Assembly: GCA_002633025.1 (NCBI GenBank)
Contig: NMRB01000706.1
Span: 22,785-86,784 of the forward strand
Reading direction: 5' to 3'
Source of the DNA: Notospermus geniculatus
Lineage: Eukaryota > Nemertea > Pilidiophora > Heteronemertea > Lineidae
DNA: 64,000 nucleotides
The notes beneath the pieces are model-generated. The model had not been told where the DNA came from. It made no database searches and worked only from the letters and a program-made list of their open reading frames with translations. Positions within the stretch are counted from its first letter, which is position 1. Every line of letters starts with the position of its first letter. Positions 11,872 to 22,516 of this stretch are shown here, in pieces. Position numbers and translations under genes: made by a program.

Positions 11872-13329
11872 CATCTACTGGGATTAATGAGAAGACTGGG
11901 TCTGATCACTTGACTCAGATGGTGTCTGCTGAGCAAACCATATATATACAAGTGTGTGTTACCCAACTAGAGCAGTGTTGATGTGGGAAACGTGGGTTCT
12001 GTAATCCTACAAGGGTCCGTCCACTGGTCACTGGTACATCATGTACTTGTGAGCTCTAAAATTAAAATGGCTGCTACTTAATAGTGTACTTAAAAAGAAG
12101 AAAAAATATCTGATATTTTGGAAGAATAGTATGTAATGTACATTTACATAAATTTTCAACTTTTACACTACAGTCCTCACAACTCTATTTAATGGGATTT
12201 AACATTATGCCATTTGATGACAACCATCATAGTGCCAAGTAGGGTGGAGGCCTTTTTCACCCGCGGACCTCGAACAAGTAATACATGGAGTATGAATATC
12301 ATTTGTTGTGTTTGGAACATTGTCTATCCATGTTTTGTATGTTAGATTGATTGTCTAGCATGTTAGATTGATTGCTGCTTATATTTCGCCAAGATTTGTA
12401 GGCTACTCTAAAAATGTCCTGAAGTATGTAGGCCTATCGGTATTTAAAGGTGTAATGAATATTGTACATAAAGGTTGAGGGTTCTGGATTCATTTATACT
12501 AGTGCCCGCACTGTTTCTAACACCTACCCAAGTGTGGAGCATTTAAAAATACACGGCTTGGGCTTGAATTCATAAAAAAAGTTGATATTTTCATAGCATT
12601 ATATAGCAGTGTGTGTGATATTATATTAGTAATTTAGTTTATTAAAGATCAATCCTGTTTCCTTTTCTGTTGTTTTTACACCTGGTTTATTTTTAGATGA
12701 TGTCACAAAATAAAATATTTTAAGAAAAGATTCTATCACGTTTTCTGAATTGTGTGTGTCTGAATCATGTTTGGGTGGTGTTGAGTTTCCGACAGCCAGT
12801 GGCACAAATCTCAAAGCACACAGTTGGCCACTGCTGCAAGCACATCCCCCTTGCCACTCGTAGGCCCACCTCCTGTCCCAAAGGGTCAAGAAGTAGAATG
12901 CTCTAGCCTAAGCCTGGTGGCGGGAGCCGGGGCGGGAGAGGCCAAAGCAGTGTGGAAAGTGACATGTCTCTCCATACATTGCTGCCTATTCCATGCGCAC
13001 ACTTCCCACTGCATGGCCCAATTTACTCTAGCTAGGCCTACTTGAGGTGGTGTAGGCCTATCGAAAAGTTCAGGGGTGGCGAGAGAATGTCTAGGCCTAC
13101 CTCATACCTGTCGTTTCCTTTGGAAACTCCATGAGTGTAACTCAGACCGGGTTATTTTCTGTGAGTGATGGAGACCCACTTTTACTATTTACTCTCCAGA
13201 TAGATGCTTGTGACCTGAACTGTCCCCTGTCCGCTACGTTGTGCGTACATTTACGAATCTAAACCTCTCTAATATACTGTTAGTCTCAATGGTATACGAC
13301 AGATGGCGGCACTGCTGACCACGTGACGG
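11872..13329 (+). other. AGBL5 3' untranslated region and intergenic DNA
   Basis: No exon-like frame is seen. A polyadenylation signal AATAAA at 12709-12714 is a plausible end of the AGBL5 transcript. From about 12760 the DNA becomes more GC-rich, then AGGCCT-bearing, and leads into the RPS21 promoter. Nothing else was recognised. Confidence 0.5.
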
Positions 13330-13362
13330 CCTTTTCGTGCTGGATGCCATTTTCCTCTCGCG
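13330..13362 (+). promoter_or_regulatory. RPS21 5' leader with pyrimidine-rich start
   Basis: A CCTTTTCG pyrimidine tract at 13330 and TTTTCCTCTCG just downstream resemble the 5' terminal oligopyrimidine element of ribosomal protein genes. The leader ends at a splice donor, CG|GTGAGT (13362/13363). The untranslated exon joins a coding exon through an acceptor at 13478 or 13488. The exact transcription start is inferred. Confidence 0.55.
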
Positions 13363-13499
13363 GTGAGTTTTTTGGCGGTTTCAAACCACTGATATATTGA
13401 CTTTTTACGTAATTATTTGCTACAAATATAAATTCACCATGAAGCTAAAATGATAGATTTCGTACCATTTCGTTTTAGGGATAATCAGACAAAAACAAA

Positions 13500-15637
13500 A
13501 TGCAGAACGAAGCTGGTGAATTCGTCGATATGTACATCCCTCGCAAATGGTAAGCAAAGTACATGCATTGACAATGCACACATACACACAATTTGTGTGC
13601 ATCAGTGTATGCACTGCGCCCTGTACATGCTGTATGTGTTTCTACATGGGCCTGATGGGGAAGCCCACGTGTACAGGGTTCCTGCAGGTCCTTTAAAACC
13701 ATGAAAGTCCTAAAATATAAAATGCTTAAATTTTAGGCCTTGAAAGTCCATAAATATTGAGAAAATCCTATAAAGTCCACAAAAGTCCTTAAAAAATGAA
13801 ATGTTCAGTCTTGAAAATTAAATTTCCAGTGTTTTTTACAATGTCAGTTCGGCAAACATCAAAATTCGGCAGCGCTGCCGTCAGAGGCAACCGTTGCCGT
13901 AGAAGGACACTGCCGGTGGCAGAAAGCTGAAATTGTAATACAAATTCGGTCAGATGTAAACTTCTGAGATGCCCCCTCAACATCACGTCATCGGCGCTAA
14001 AAATGGCGGGAGAATAATGAGGTGATCATCCTGTCGTAAAACACAGCTCAAAATGACATATTTTTTATTTTTATTACATTTAACAACATCTTATACATTT
14101 ATCAGTACATCATATACACGTAGTGCCCCATTTTAATAACAAAAGTCAAAAATGCTTGGAACGATTTGCATTTCCTTGGCAAAATCGATCCATTGATGTG
14201 TGCTGCCCTCTATGATCCAAATATGGAAGCCCCGATCGTGAGTGCTCGGCCCCGAGAGTGTTCCGAAGTTCGGGGATGCCGTATGAGGCATCGAAGAATT
14301 TCCGTTGAGAGCAACCGTTGCCGTATACAGCAACGGGGGTTGCCTCTGACGGCAGCGCTGCCGAATTTTGACGTTTGCCGAACTGATGTCTCATTAATTT
14401 CTTTCCGTCACGAAAGAGTAAAAGTCGGACGCGGACGCCGGTGCATATGGCCCGGCTTCTGTGCAAGTCATTAAATTTTACATATTTGATACCATGAAAG
14501 TCCTCAAAAAGTCCATGAAATTTTACAGCTGTCTGGGGGAGGAACCCTGGTGTAGCTTATGCATCTGGCAGGGGCGGATCCAGGATTTCAGAAAAGAGGG
14601 GGCGCACTGTGCTAGAAACATTGAAATCTGCAGTGACAATTTCAATGATAAGTGGACCGTTTTCGTTGGCCGAACGAAAAGGAAGGGTGGGGGGGGGCGC
14701 AATGAATGCCGCGTGCCGTGGTGCGCCCCCCCCTGCCCGGATGGATCCGCGCCTGTCTGGGAATGTTTTTTTGTCAAATAAGAAAAAGAAAATCGGCATA
14801 ACTTTAGAATCCCTGCCGCTGGTCAGGAATCCCACACAATGGAAATCCTATTTGTATTTGTAGGGCCTACAATTGTAACAATGCCATAGGGCCTAATGCG
14901 GCTTATTCCATCATGGCATCAATCGATGACCAGGCAGGGATTGTAAAGTCGTTCCGGTACTCCTGTGCCAGGGTAGGGCCTAGTACTAGGCCTATTAGGC
15001 CTAGGCCAATTTACAATTTAGCCTAGGCCAAGGTTGGTATACCGGTGGTAAGCCTAAGGCCTAGGCCTAGCCCTAGGCGTTTGGGTAGTGTCTACGATGT
15101 TGCATCTAATCTTGACTATTGTCTTCCAGCTCCGCAAGCAACAGGATCATCCAGGCCAAGGACCACGCTTCCATTCAGATCAACTTTGCTGAGGTTAGTC
15201 TAGTGAAATTTCAGTTGCCTGAGGCTCAAGGACTTGCATTGCACTAAAGTTTAGAAAGATTGTATCACCCTACATCAGGTGGACATGTGTGGATGGCTCC
15301 AGCAAATAAGCCTCAATTGTATGGTCTGTTACTGTTCCAGTGTAGCCTATCTCTCCGATAAATACATTTGAACTTATTTCAGGTTGACGAGACCACTGGC
15401 AGGATGACTGGCAACTACAAGACATATGCCATCTGTGGTTTTATTAGGAGGATGGTAAGGAAATGATGTTGTTCAGTTCTGCGTTCAAAATTATACACAC
15501 TGTTATGTATTCTTGTGAACTGCTTTGAAATTGGTGTGCCATCATTGTAAGGAATTTCTCTTCTTTTTCAGGGTGAATCTGATGACTGCCTTCTAAGGTT
15601 GGCAAAGAAGGATGGTTTGATTACAAAGAATTACTGA
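13500..15637 (+). CDS. RPS21: 40S ribosomal protein S21 (eS21)
   Basis: A small-subunit ribosomal protein. Coding exons are 13500-13549, 15130-15193, 15383-15454 and 15572-15637; the joined length is 252 nt, 83 aa plus stop, exactly the usual eS21 length. It begins [16 protein letters not shown] and contains the hallmark [17 protein letters not shown] and the C-terminal DGLITKNY. All junctions have GT-AG borders and consistent phase. Intron 1 of the coding part (13550-15129) holds two transposon-like insertions. A polyadenylation signal follows at 15673-15678. The gene converges on syntenin. Identity is essentially certain. Confidence 0.97.
13674..14549. mobile_element. hAT-like non-autonomous element with 5-bp target duplication
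   Basis: The ends are CAGGGTTCC and GGAACCCTG, an exact inverted pair, flanked on both sides by GTGTA (13669-13673 and 14550-14554). Subterminal ACCATGAAAGTCCT motifs occur in both halves. Inside is a second long inverted repeat: 13846-13892 and 14338-14384 are 47-base arms differing at one site. No transposase is seen. It lies in the RPS21 intron. Assignment to hAT rests on the CAGGG ends only. Confidence 0.7.
14569..14755. mobile_element. hAT-like MITE with CAGGGGCGGATCC end
   Basis: The left end CAGGGGCGGATCC and right end GGATCCGCGCCTG are inverted repeats with one mismatch. TCTGG flanks both sides (14564-14568 and 14756-14760), another 5-bp target duplication. The interior has GGGGGCGC and GCGCCCCCC runs. 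The element is 187 bp and non-coding. Elements with these ends are common in invertebrate genomes as far as I recall. Confidence 0.75.
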
Positions 15638-15672
15638 AGAACTTTTTAGCACCACTGATGTACAAAGAAAAG

Positions 15673-15678
15673 AAATAA
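15673..15678 (+). terminator. RPS21 polyadenylation signal
   Basis: AATAAA lies 36 bases past the RPS21 stop codon, a short 3' end typical of ribosomal protein genes. Confidence 0.8.
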
Positions 15679-15989
15679 AATAACTAGAAATCACATATAC
15701 ATTTGTTATGAGTGAATCTTGTTTCATTTTGAATTACCAGATGATCACAGGTACCAGTGGCATTCATAAAGTTGGGGATCACCTTCCTCGCCCATCCAGA
15801 CTTTTACTTCCTTGCTGAATCCAAGATAGTTTACGAAGAATCTACCCTGTCAAATGTCCACTAGAGTTCATTCTTTCACTGCTTCCCATCTATTGTTTTT
15901 GGTGTGGTGGAAGGCATTCACTCGATTGGAATTGGTGCCAGTGGCAGTGAACATCAAACACACACAAAAAAAACTGCAACACCTTAATA

Positions 15990-17237
15990 CATGAATGAAA
16001 GTTTATTGAGTTGGAAAACAAACCATTCTACAAGTATGGCCTTTGTACAAGTTTGCTGTTTACAAAGGAAATGTTGCTTTCTTTCATAATTACTGGTCGT
16101 AATCGTTGGTCAGAAGGAACTGGTAATGCAGTACATTACTTGAACTTGGATAGCGTTTACTTTCATGCCAAAGGAAAATTCACATATCGGTGAACAGAAT
16201 AAACAGCAAGAACCACAATGGCTGTGCCTTTTGTGATAGTCTACAAAAATTTGGCTGTGTAGAAAATTGCACAGTAATCACGTAAGTTGCATCAGAAAAA
16301 ACAAATGATACATACATGCACAGTTTCTGGTCGCAGTACTTCCCCACCCGAAACTTCATATCACAGATGTAAGAACCCAACTTTAAAATTACTCCAGCAT
16401 GTCCATTGGACAGATGCCCTCAAAAATCCCCGAATGAGTCTGCCCAGCTGGATTCTTCAGTCTCGACATACCTAATCGAGAGAGATAACTCGCATTTTTC
16501 AAAGTACATAAACAAGGAAAGAAAAGACAGCACATCACTCTGTATATTTTCTCACTTCAGAAATCAGAACCATGGGATAGCACATGACCAAATGACCATC
16601 TAAACATTGGTGAAATCAGATTATGTACAATGGGCACTGAAACCTAACATTGACCTAATCGTAACAATTTACTTAAATGAAAAGTTTACTGCTCATGTAA
16701 ACTACAGTACCCTCACTTGACAACTGTGACAAAATTGTGTATTATAGTAATACTGTTATGACACAAAAGGTCAAATTCTCAACTTCCCAGTGGAGTGCAA
16801 TTTCTTTTCACTTTACACAGTTGCAAATAAATTACATGTACTTTGTCAAGAGATTCTATGTTACAAATAGTTGTGTGTGCTTTGTTGTATAATGATAGCA
16901 AAGCTCAACAACAATAATTGTCACATACGCGACAAGTGTTATGACAATGACTTGATACAATCATTGTGAACATTTAATGAGAACAGCATAGTCCATTACT
17001 ACTGTGTCACTGAGGTGCAACAGCTACCATGACTGCCTTTATACCAAGCAGTGTCAAAAGCTGAATTCTTTCAGAAATTTGGAATATTACTAGGTACATG
17101 CACACAAACATTAATGTTCATTGATAGAAATGTGATAGAATTGCATGTCCCTAGTATATTCTTGCCTTCGCAGTGACATGTACAGTGAAGTATTTACAGA
17201 AACCTTCCATTGAGTAATCCAGATGGCCTGTTCAAAT
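15990..17237 (-). other. Syntenin 3' untranslated region
   Basis: On the minus strand an AATAAA signal (plus-strand TTTATT at 16002-16007) follows the syntenin stop by about 1.2 kb. The intervening DNA has no conserved reading frame, so it is read as a long 3' untranslated region. The distance to the convergent RPS21 signal is about 320 bp. Confidence 0.6.
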
Positions 17238-20200
17238 CTAAACATCAGGAATGCTGTGGTCCATATCCTTCTTCAGACTTGATCCCATGCTAAAAAAGAA
17301 ACGAAATGCTTTGAAGTTATAACAGCTGTGCCAACATTTTTTGACTGGTCTTGAAATTGACACATATGTAATAGCATCCTAAGTTAATCAGTTACCACAA
17401 GGACATGACTGTCACAGTAGAAAATGTGTATAATCGAGGACTTACCTCTTCATGATCTGATCGTAGATAAAGCATGGAATGATCGTCAATGTCACTGACC
17501 GTGGTTGGGCAACCAGAATTTCACTCACTTGCTTATCCTATAAATAAAGCCAGATGAAAATTGTCAAAATCTGCAACAGATTGAATTCCAATAAAGAGTT
17601 TCTAGTTTTGCTGTCGTCCCATTACAAAAGGTCCCCCATCGGGTTCCATGGTTAAGGGTGAATAAATTTGCAAGAACAACTGAGATGAAACCAAATTTTA
17701 TAATAAATAGCATGTTCCAACCAAACTCACCTTCAAGCCGACCACATTTTGGCCTCCGACCTCTAATAATTGATGGTCGATGAGAAGACCATTTCTGGCA
17801 GCTGAAGAATCTTTTACGATGGACTTGATCCTGCCATCATTGAACACAAAACCAACATATCCAGCACTGTCCTTCTGCAGAGTGATCGTCCTCTCGAATG
17901 GCCTAGGATGAAAATGTTAAACTGAATAAAAACCTGGTCATGTTACAAGAATAGGCCATTTTCATGTGCCACAGATTGATATTATTGACACAGTCATTTT
18001 GCGGTATTGGTCAAGAATGCGACCTTACATTGCAAGCAAGTATTGGGGATGTTGATACACAAGCATCATTGAATTAGAAGTTGTAATCTGAAGCTTGATT
18101 TAGAGCAGCTTCAGTTCTTACCTGTCTCTGATCGCAAGTACAATTCTCTGTGGGTCACATTTCTTGAAGATCTTCATTGTCTTGTCAGTATCATAGCCCG
18201 CAATGGTCTCATTATTGATTTGAAGAATCTGGTCACCGAAGCGCAATCCAGCCTTGGCAGCAGGAGAATCTTTGAACACAAATGAAATGAACACACCCTA
18301 CAAAAAACAAAATAGTCGAAATTGACATCTGTGGTGCTTCAAATACTGCTGTGATATACAGCAACAATTCTGTCATTCTGTACTGTATAATTAGAATTCA
18401 AATTGAGAACATTGAGTCCAAATCAATTGTTTTGAAATGAATGTCACTTTCAGCTTTCGTAAGAGAATGTCATCAGAGCAAGCTCATCAAGGAATATTCT
18501 CTCTCCTAGTGACATCAATAGCAAGTTTCAACTGGGTTACTTTTGATGTGATAATTTAGAATAGCACTGATTTTCTCAAATTACCTTATTGACAGCTCGG
18601 ACACGAAGACCAACTTTTCCCTTAGCATCTTTGCAGGTGATTATTTCACGGACGCCGTCTTTGATTTCAGCTCTGCGCAGGCCAACGGCATCGCCAGTCA
18701 CAGGTGCAATTTGCCTCTGGCCATTTTGAGTGTGATGGACACCGACTTCCATCTGAAAGAATTACAAGACTTGTCACTGGGAATCCAAAAGCATGTCTTC
18801 ATATTTACCAAACTTGCATTCTCATAGCCGGGGTACTGTCAAATTCACATCCATTGTTTAATCAGTCATGAAGTTTGCATTACTTACGGGTTGGGCTGGA
18901 ACGACTGCCATATTGGCCTGAATTTCAGCAGGATTAAATCCCATATCCATCATGTAATCATTCAGGGATGGATACAGTGATACAACTGTAGTCTGTGGAC
19001 CTTGAGGGTAGCCAGCAGGTGCTGGCGCTGATGGGTAGGCTCCAGGCATGACAGGTTGGCTCTGTGCCTGGGCGATGGCTGCTTGGTTATGGCGATGCTG
19101 GGCCTGTAAGAAAATTGTAGTTCAGACATCAACTTATGACAAAATATGTAACAATTACACTTCACGTTGTATTTTCATATTCAGATGCATATTTCATATG
19201 CAGATTTTCTACAGTACCATATTATGTCAGACAGAACACAGTACCCTGAATTAATGAATAACCTATAAAAATTCATTTTTCACTACAGGGCATGTCAATA
19301 TTTAACATTAGTGGACACTGAGCTGATTTATCCATACATGTCATCATCAAAAACACATCAGCTCATTTCCATGCTCCCCTTTCAAGAAGGAAGTTCAAGG
19401 GGTTATGATTCTCAAGTACAGCATGATGAAAAATACACGTACGAAGGTTCATTGATAAGCCACTATCACTGTGTTGGGAAATTTTTAACTGGAATAACAA
19501 CATGTGACATTGCGCATATCACAGGCCTGATTTTGACTGTGTCAGAAAGTAGGTCAGACATTCAAATCTGGTGACTCCCATGACGCAGGTGACATTGTGT
19601 AAGGAGAGTCCTAGTTGAGAGAATTTATCTATCATGCACACTATCTACATGTAGGCCTAGTCATGAGACTAACACACATTGATAAAGTTATTAGTCATCA
19701 TTGAAACTTGAATATAATGTCACAATGGTAAAATGTAAAATGAAATGAGTGACAGGAGGTTACATAATTTCACGAAGACTAGACATCATTCTCAGTTTGT
19801 GAAATACAGGCAATAAACCGAAAATTTCAAAATATATGGGCCTACAGTGTCATTGGCAATCAATCTGTGGGAATAAGAATATGACATGATAGCTGGCCCT
19901 GGGATAGGAAAGAACATTTCCCCTATGTTCCAGACAGCTGTGATCTCATACTTTAATGAGATAACTGACAAATTAAATTATACAGCACAGATTTGTAACA
20001 GATGGGAACAGAATTCATGAGTCAATCAGCTTGATTGAATAGACCCTATGGCAGGCAATTGATTTGCCAACAGGATGGACCCAAGAGAGGCCAAACATGA
20101 AATGGGACTTGCTACCAAACAGAGTGAGCTCTTGTCATCAAAGACATCAATAGGGCCTACTCATTGGAAGATTATCTTGAAGAGAGTAGGCTTATCTTCT

Positions 20201-20269
20201 ATTGCATTTGTCTCATACCTGAGCCATCTGATCAACCTTCATATCCTCAAGTGATGGATACAGAGACAT
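17238..20269 (-). CDS. SDCBP: Syntenin (syndecan-binding tandem PDZ protein)
   Basis: A scaffold that binds syndecan tails and ALIX in endosomal sorting and exosome formation. Coding exons (minus): 20219-20269, 18888-19103, 18585-18752, 18122-18297, 17731-17902, 17446-17537, 17238-17289. Joined length is 927 nt, 308 aa, in phase throughout; the human protein is 298 aa. The N-terminus MSLYPSLED and an internal VSLYPSLND are LYPxL motifs that bind ALIX. PDZ1 (about 124-203) includes [23 protein letters not shown]2 (about 208-283) includes [16 protein letters not shown]. The C-terminus is DHSIPDV. A non-coding 5' stretch (20270-20299) is preceded by an acceptor, so an untranslated first exon lies upstream, perhaps near 21050-21340, unresolved. 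No defect seen. Confidence 0.96.
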
Positions 20270-20350
20270 CTTGGTGGTGTTATATATATCTGTATATTCC
20301 TGTAAAATATGAAGCATAGATATATATAGGTTGATCACAATTTAGTCCTG

Positions 20351-20506
20351 GGACCTTATTCACAAAGCCCCCATAACTTTAAGGGTACTCAAATCCTTTG
20401 TCAGTCGTTGGAGGAATCAAGGTCAGTCTGATAGAAAACAGGTTGCCGGCAAACGCACAATAGTTTACGCATTCCGTAAAGTTACAAGAGCTTGTGAATA
20501 AGGTCC
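20351..20506. mobile_element. 156-bp inverted-repeat element with CTG target duplication
   Basis: The left end GGACCTTATTCACAA is the exact reverse complement of the right end TTGTGAATAAGGTCC, and CTG flanks both sides (20348-20350 and 20507-20509). It is non-coding and lies upstream of the syntenin coding start. It resembles in layout the 106-bp element at 25537-25642, which also has GG ends and a CAG duplication. Confidence 0.7.
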
Positions 20507-20824
20507 CTGGTGGGTTAGGTACCGGTACACTCTTTTACACTGAGTACCCTACAATACTCTGTCTTAGTTTGAAATTAACTTTTACAATAAATAGAATAAT
20601 ATAAAACAAGAAAGGTGACAACAACAATGTCTTTGTTCATAAAACTACTGTTGTTGCAACTAAAGGTGCTGCTCCACTTGACAGTTTCCTCCCAGAAGTT
20701 GGCTCACAACATGACAATGGGCAACTCAACTGCGAGCAGTTGTTTGTGTTATTGGTCTGAGCGTAAGCCGTAACGAAAAAAACATCAATTGGTGAATTGC
20801 CCATTATTGGGCATTTTTGCATTT

Positions 20825-20921
20825 ATCCCCCACCACCAACACTGTTCCTAACCCTAACAATAGCCCTAATACTGTTCCTGACCCTAACAATAGCCCTTCC
20901 ACTGACCCTGTGGTGGGGGAT
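20825..20921. repeat. Small inverted repeat with CCCTAAC-rich interior
   Basis: Arms ATCCCCCACCAC and GTGGTGGGGGAT enclose degenerate CCTAACAATAGCCCT repeats. It could be another tiny mobile element; no clear target duplication was read. Confidence 0.55.
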
Positions 20922-22394
20922 TATTACATAATGAAATCATGACTTGGTCATATGACTTTCCCACAACACAGAAGGTGCTCAGTGTGCATACACAGTGACC
21001 TGGTGACACTGCTGTGTTGTAGTGTGTGCATGCGAGTTGTACAAACAATGTATACACTTACATAACGTAAAAATACACAACCAATAACAAGCCCTTATGA
21101 AGAATATTAAGCACCGATCTCCGAGGCAATGCATTCATTATGGCAAACAATAACATAAGAGGATAATAAGATGCGATATACTGACCAGAGGCGGTGTAAA
21201 ATCGGTAAAGATTTGGAGACAAATGATAGACTGACCCACTTCCGGGTATTTACTTCTTTAGAATGACGTCATCACGGAATCACTCGCACGTGATTATGAC
21301 GTCGTCTGCTTGAAGTTTGCTCAACCTCGTTTACGTTCGTCGTCCCCCGACAGTTCAACATTGCGAAATGAGGTTTTCCCCATATCGCAATTTTAACTTT
21401 CATTTTGTACTCTCTTTCCCTAACCACCTGACAAAATATACGTTGCATCAGTCATGGTTCAAATAAAAGGGGAATCTTTCAGTCCTATAAAGGAAACCCG
21501 ATGATGATAAAGGAGAAAAACCTCTAGAAAGTTGTCAACAGCGCTTGGTCAGCCCCGCCCACATTCGAACTAGAGCGCCTTTAAAAAACATTTATCCACG
21601 CATTTGGATCCTTGTACACCTCGCCTCCAGGGTGACGATTGGGTAAATAATATTGAATGGAGTGCTGAGCGCCGCCAATAATTTTAGGCCCTATTTAATT
21701 ATAAAGTTGAGAATCGGGGCAAATATATAGCAGTATAGCCTACTTAGTGGTCAGCATCATTAAAGATAATGTATCATGATATTGATTTCATTGTTTACAT
21801 TCAATGTTTGTAAACATGAATGTTTACATTATGCTATTTTGGACTTGCCAACCCAGCAAATTGAATACTTACGGTATCAAAAGAATTTCTAGAGTGGCAT
21901 GCTACCCATGCTACCCAACAAATTACTCATATTAGACAAAGAAAGACTGGACACAAACAAACAAAATGTAAATAAACAACAATGATTTTCGTGGCCCGCG
22001 AAAATATCCGTGATACATTATCTTTCCCTTTAATTGTTACATGTCGAAACCTAAAACTGAGAACGAATGGTTTTTGATCCATCCCAATCATCAGCGTGCA
22101 GCCACCAACGAAATTGAGAGAATGCCAAATATTTTAAGTATCGATGCCGATGGAACTGACCGATTAGTCGAAACTACAAAATTTTCCATCACTGAGTGTA
22201 AAAATAGAACACACATTCCGGGAACGCCGCCAATGACGTCACTCTCTTTACCTCGCCTCCAGTTTGCAATGCCACAAACCTATAATGGTTCAGCTTAAAT
22301 TTGGAATGGTTCCAATCCTGGAAACGAGGTTGATAAAAGGAAAATTTTCCGCTTCATTCATGAAAATTATTCCTTTACGTCGAATCTGGCTGTC
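20922..22394. other. Intergenic DNA between syntenin and SLC6 copy 1
   Basis: The genes diverge here. Near 21240-21340 there are TGACGTCA (21264-21271) and TATGACGTCG motifs and CpG-richer sequence, a likely syntenin promoter. Another TGACGTCACT lies at about 22234. Open frames, such as the 85-residue one near 22041-22298, match nothing I recognise and are probably chance. Confidence 0.5.
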
Positions 22395-22423
22395 CAATGA
22401 GCGTGGGGCATTAGGCAGAAATC

Positions 22424-22430
22424 TATAAAA
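22424..22430 (+). promoter_or_regulatory. TATA box of SLC6 copy 1
   Basis: TATAAAA lies 87 bases before the ATG at 22517, within a stretch conserved in unit 2. Transcription would start near 22450-22455, giving a short leader. Confidence 0.6.
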
Positions 22431-22516
22431 GCTCAACTGTAGGCGGTTGAATTAATATTACGATTTTCTTCTCCATCCGACACGCATCTGGAACGCCGAT
22501 TTTTGTTATTTCTAAA

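Noticed and set aside
20850-20905. CCCTAAC runs resembling telomere repeat
   Set aside because: Units are degenerate (CCTAACAATAGCCCTAA), few, and enclosed by inverted arms, so not an interstitial telomere array.
22041-22298. 85-codon open frame upstream of SLC6 copy 1
   Set aside because: No family resemblance and absent upstream of copy 2; probably non-coding promoter-side DNA.
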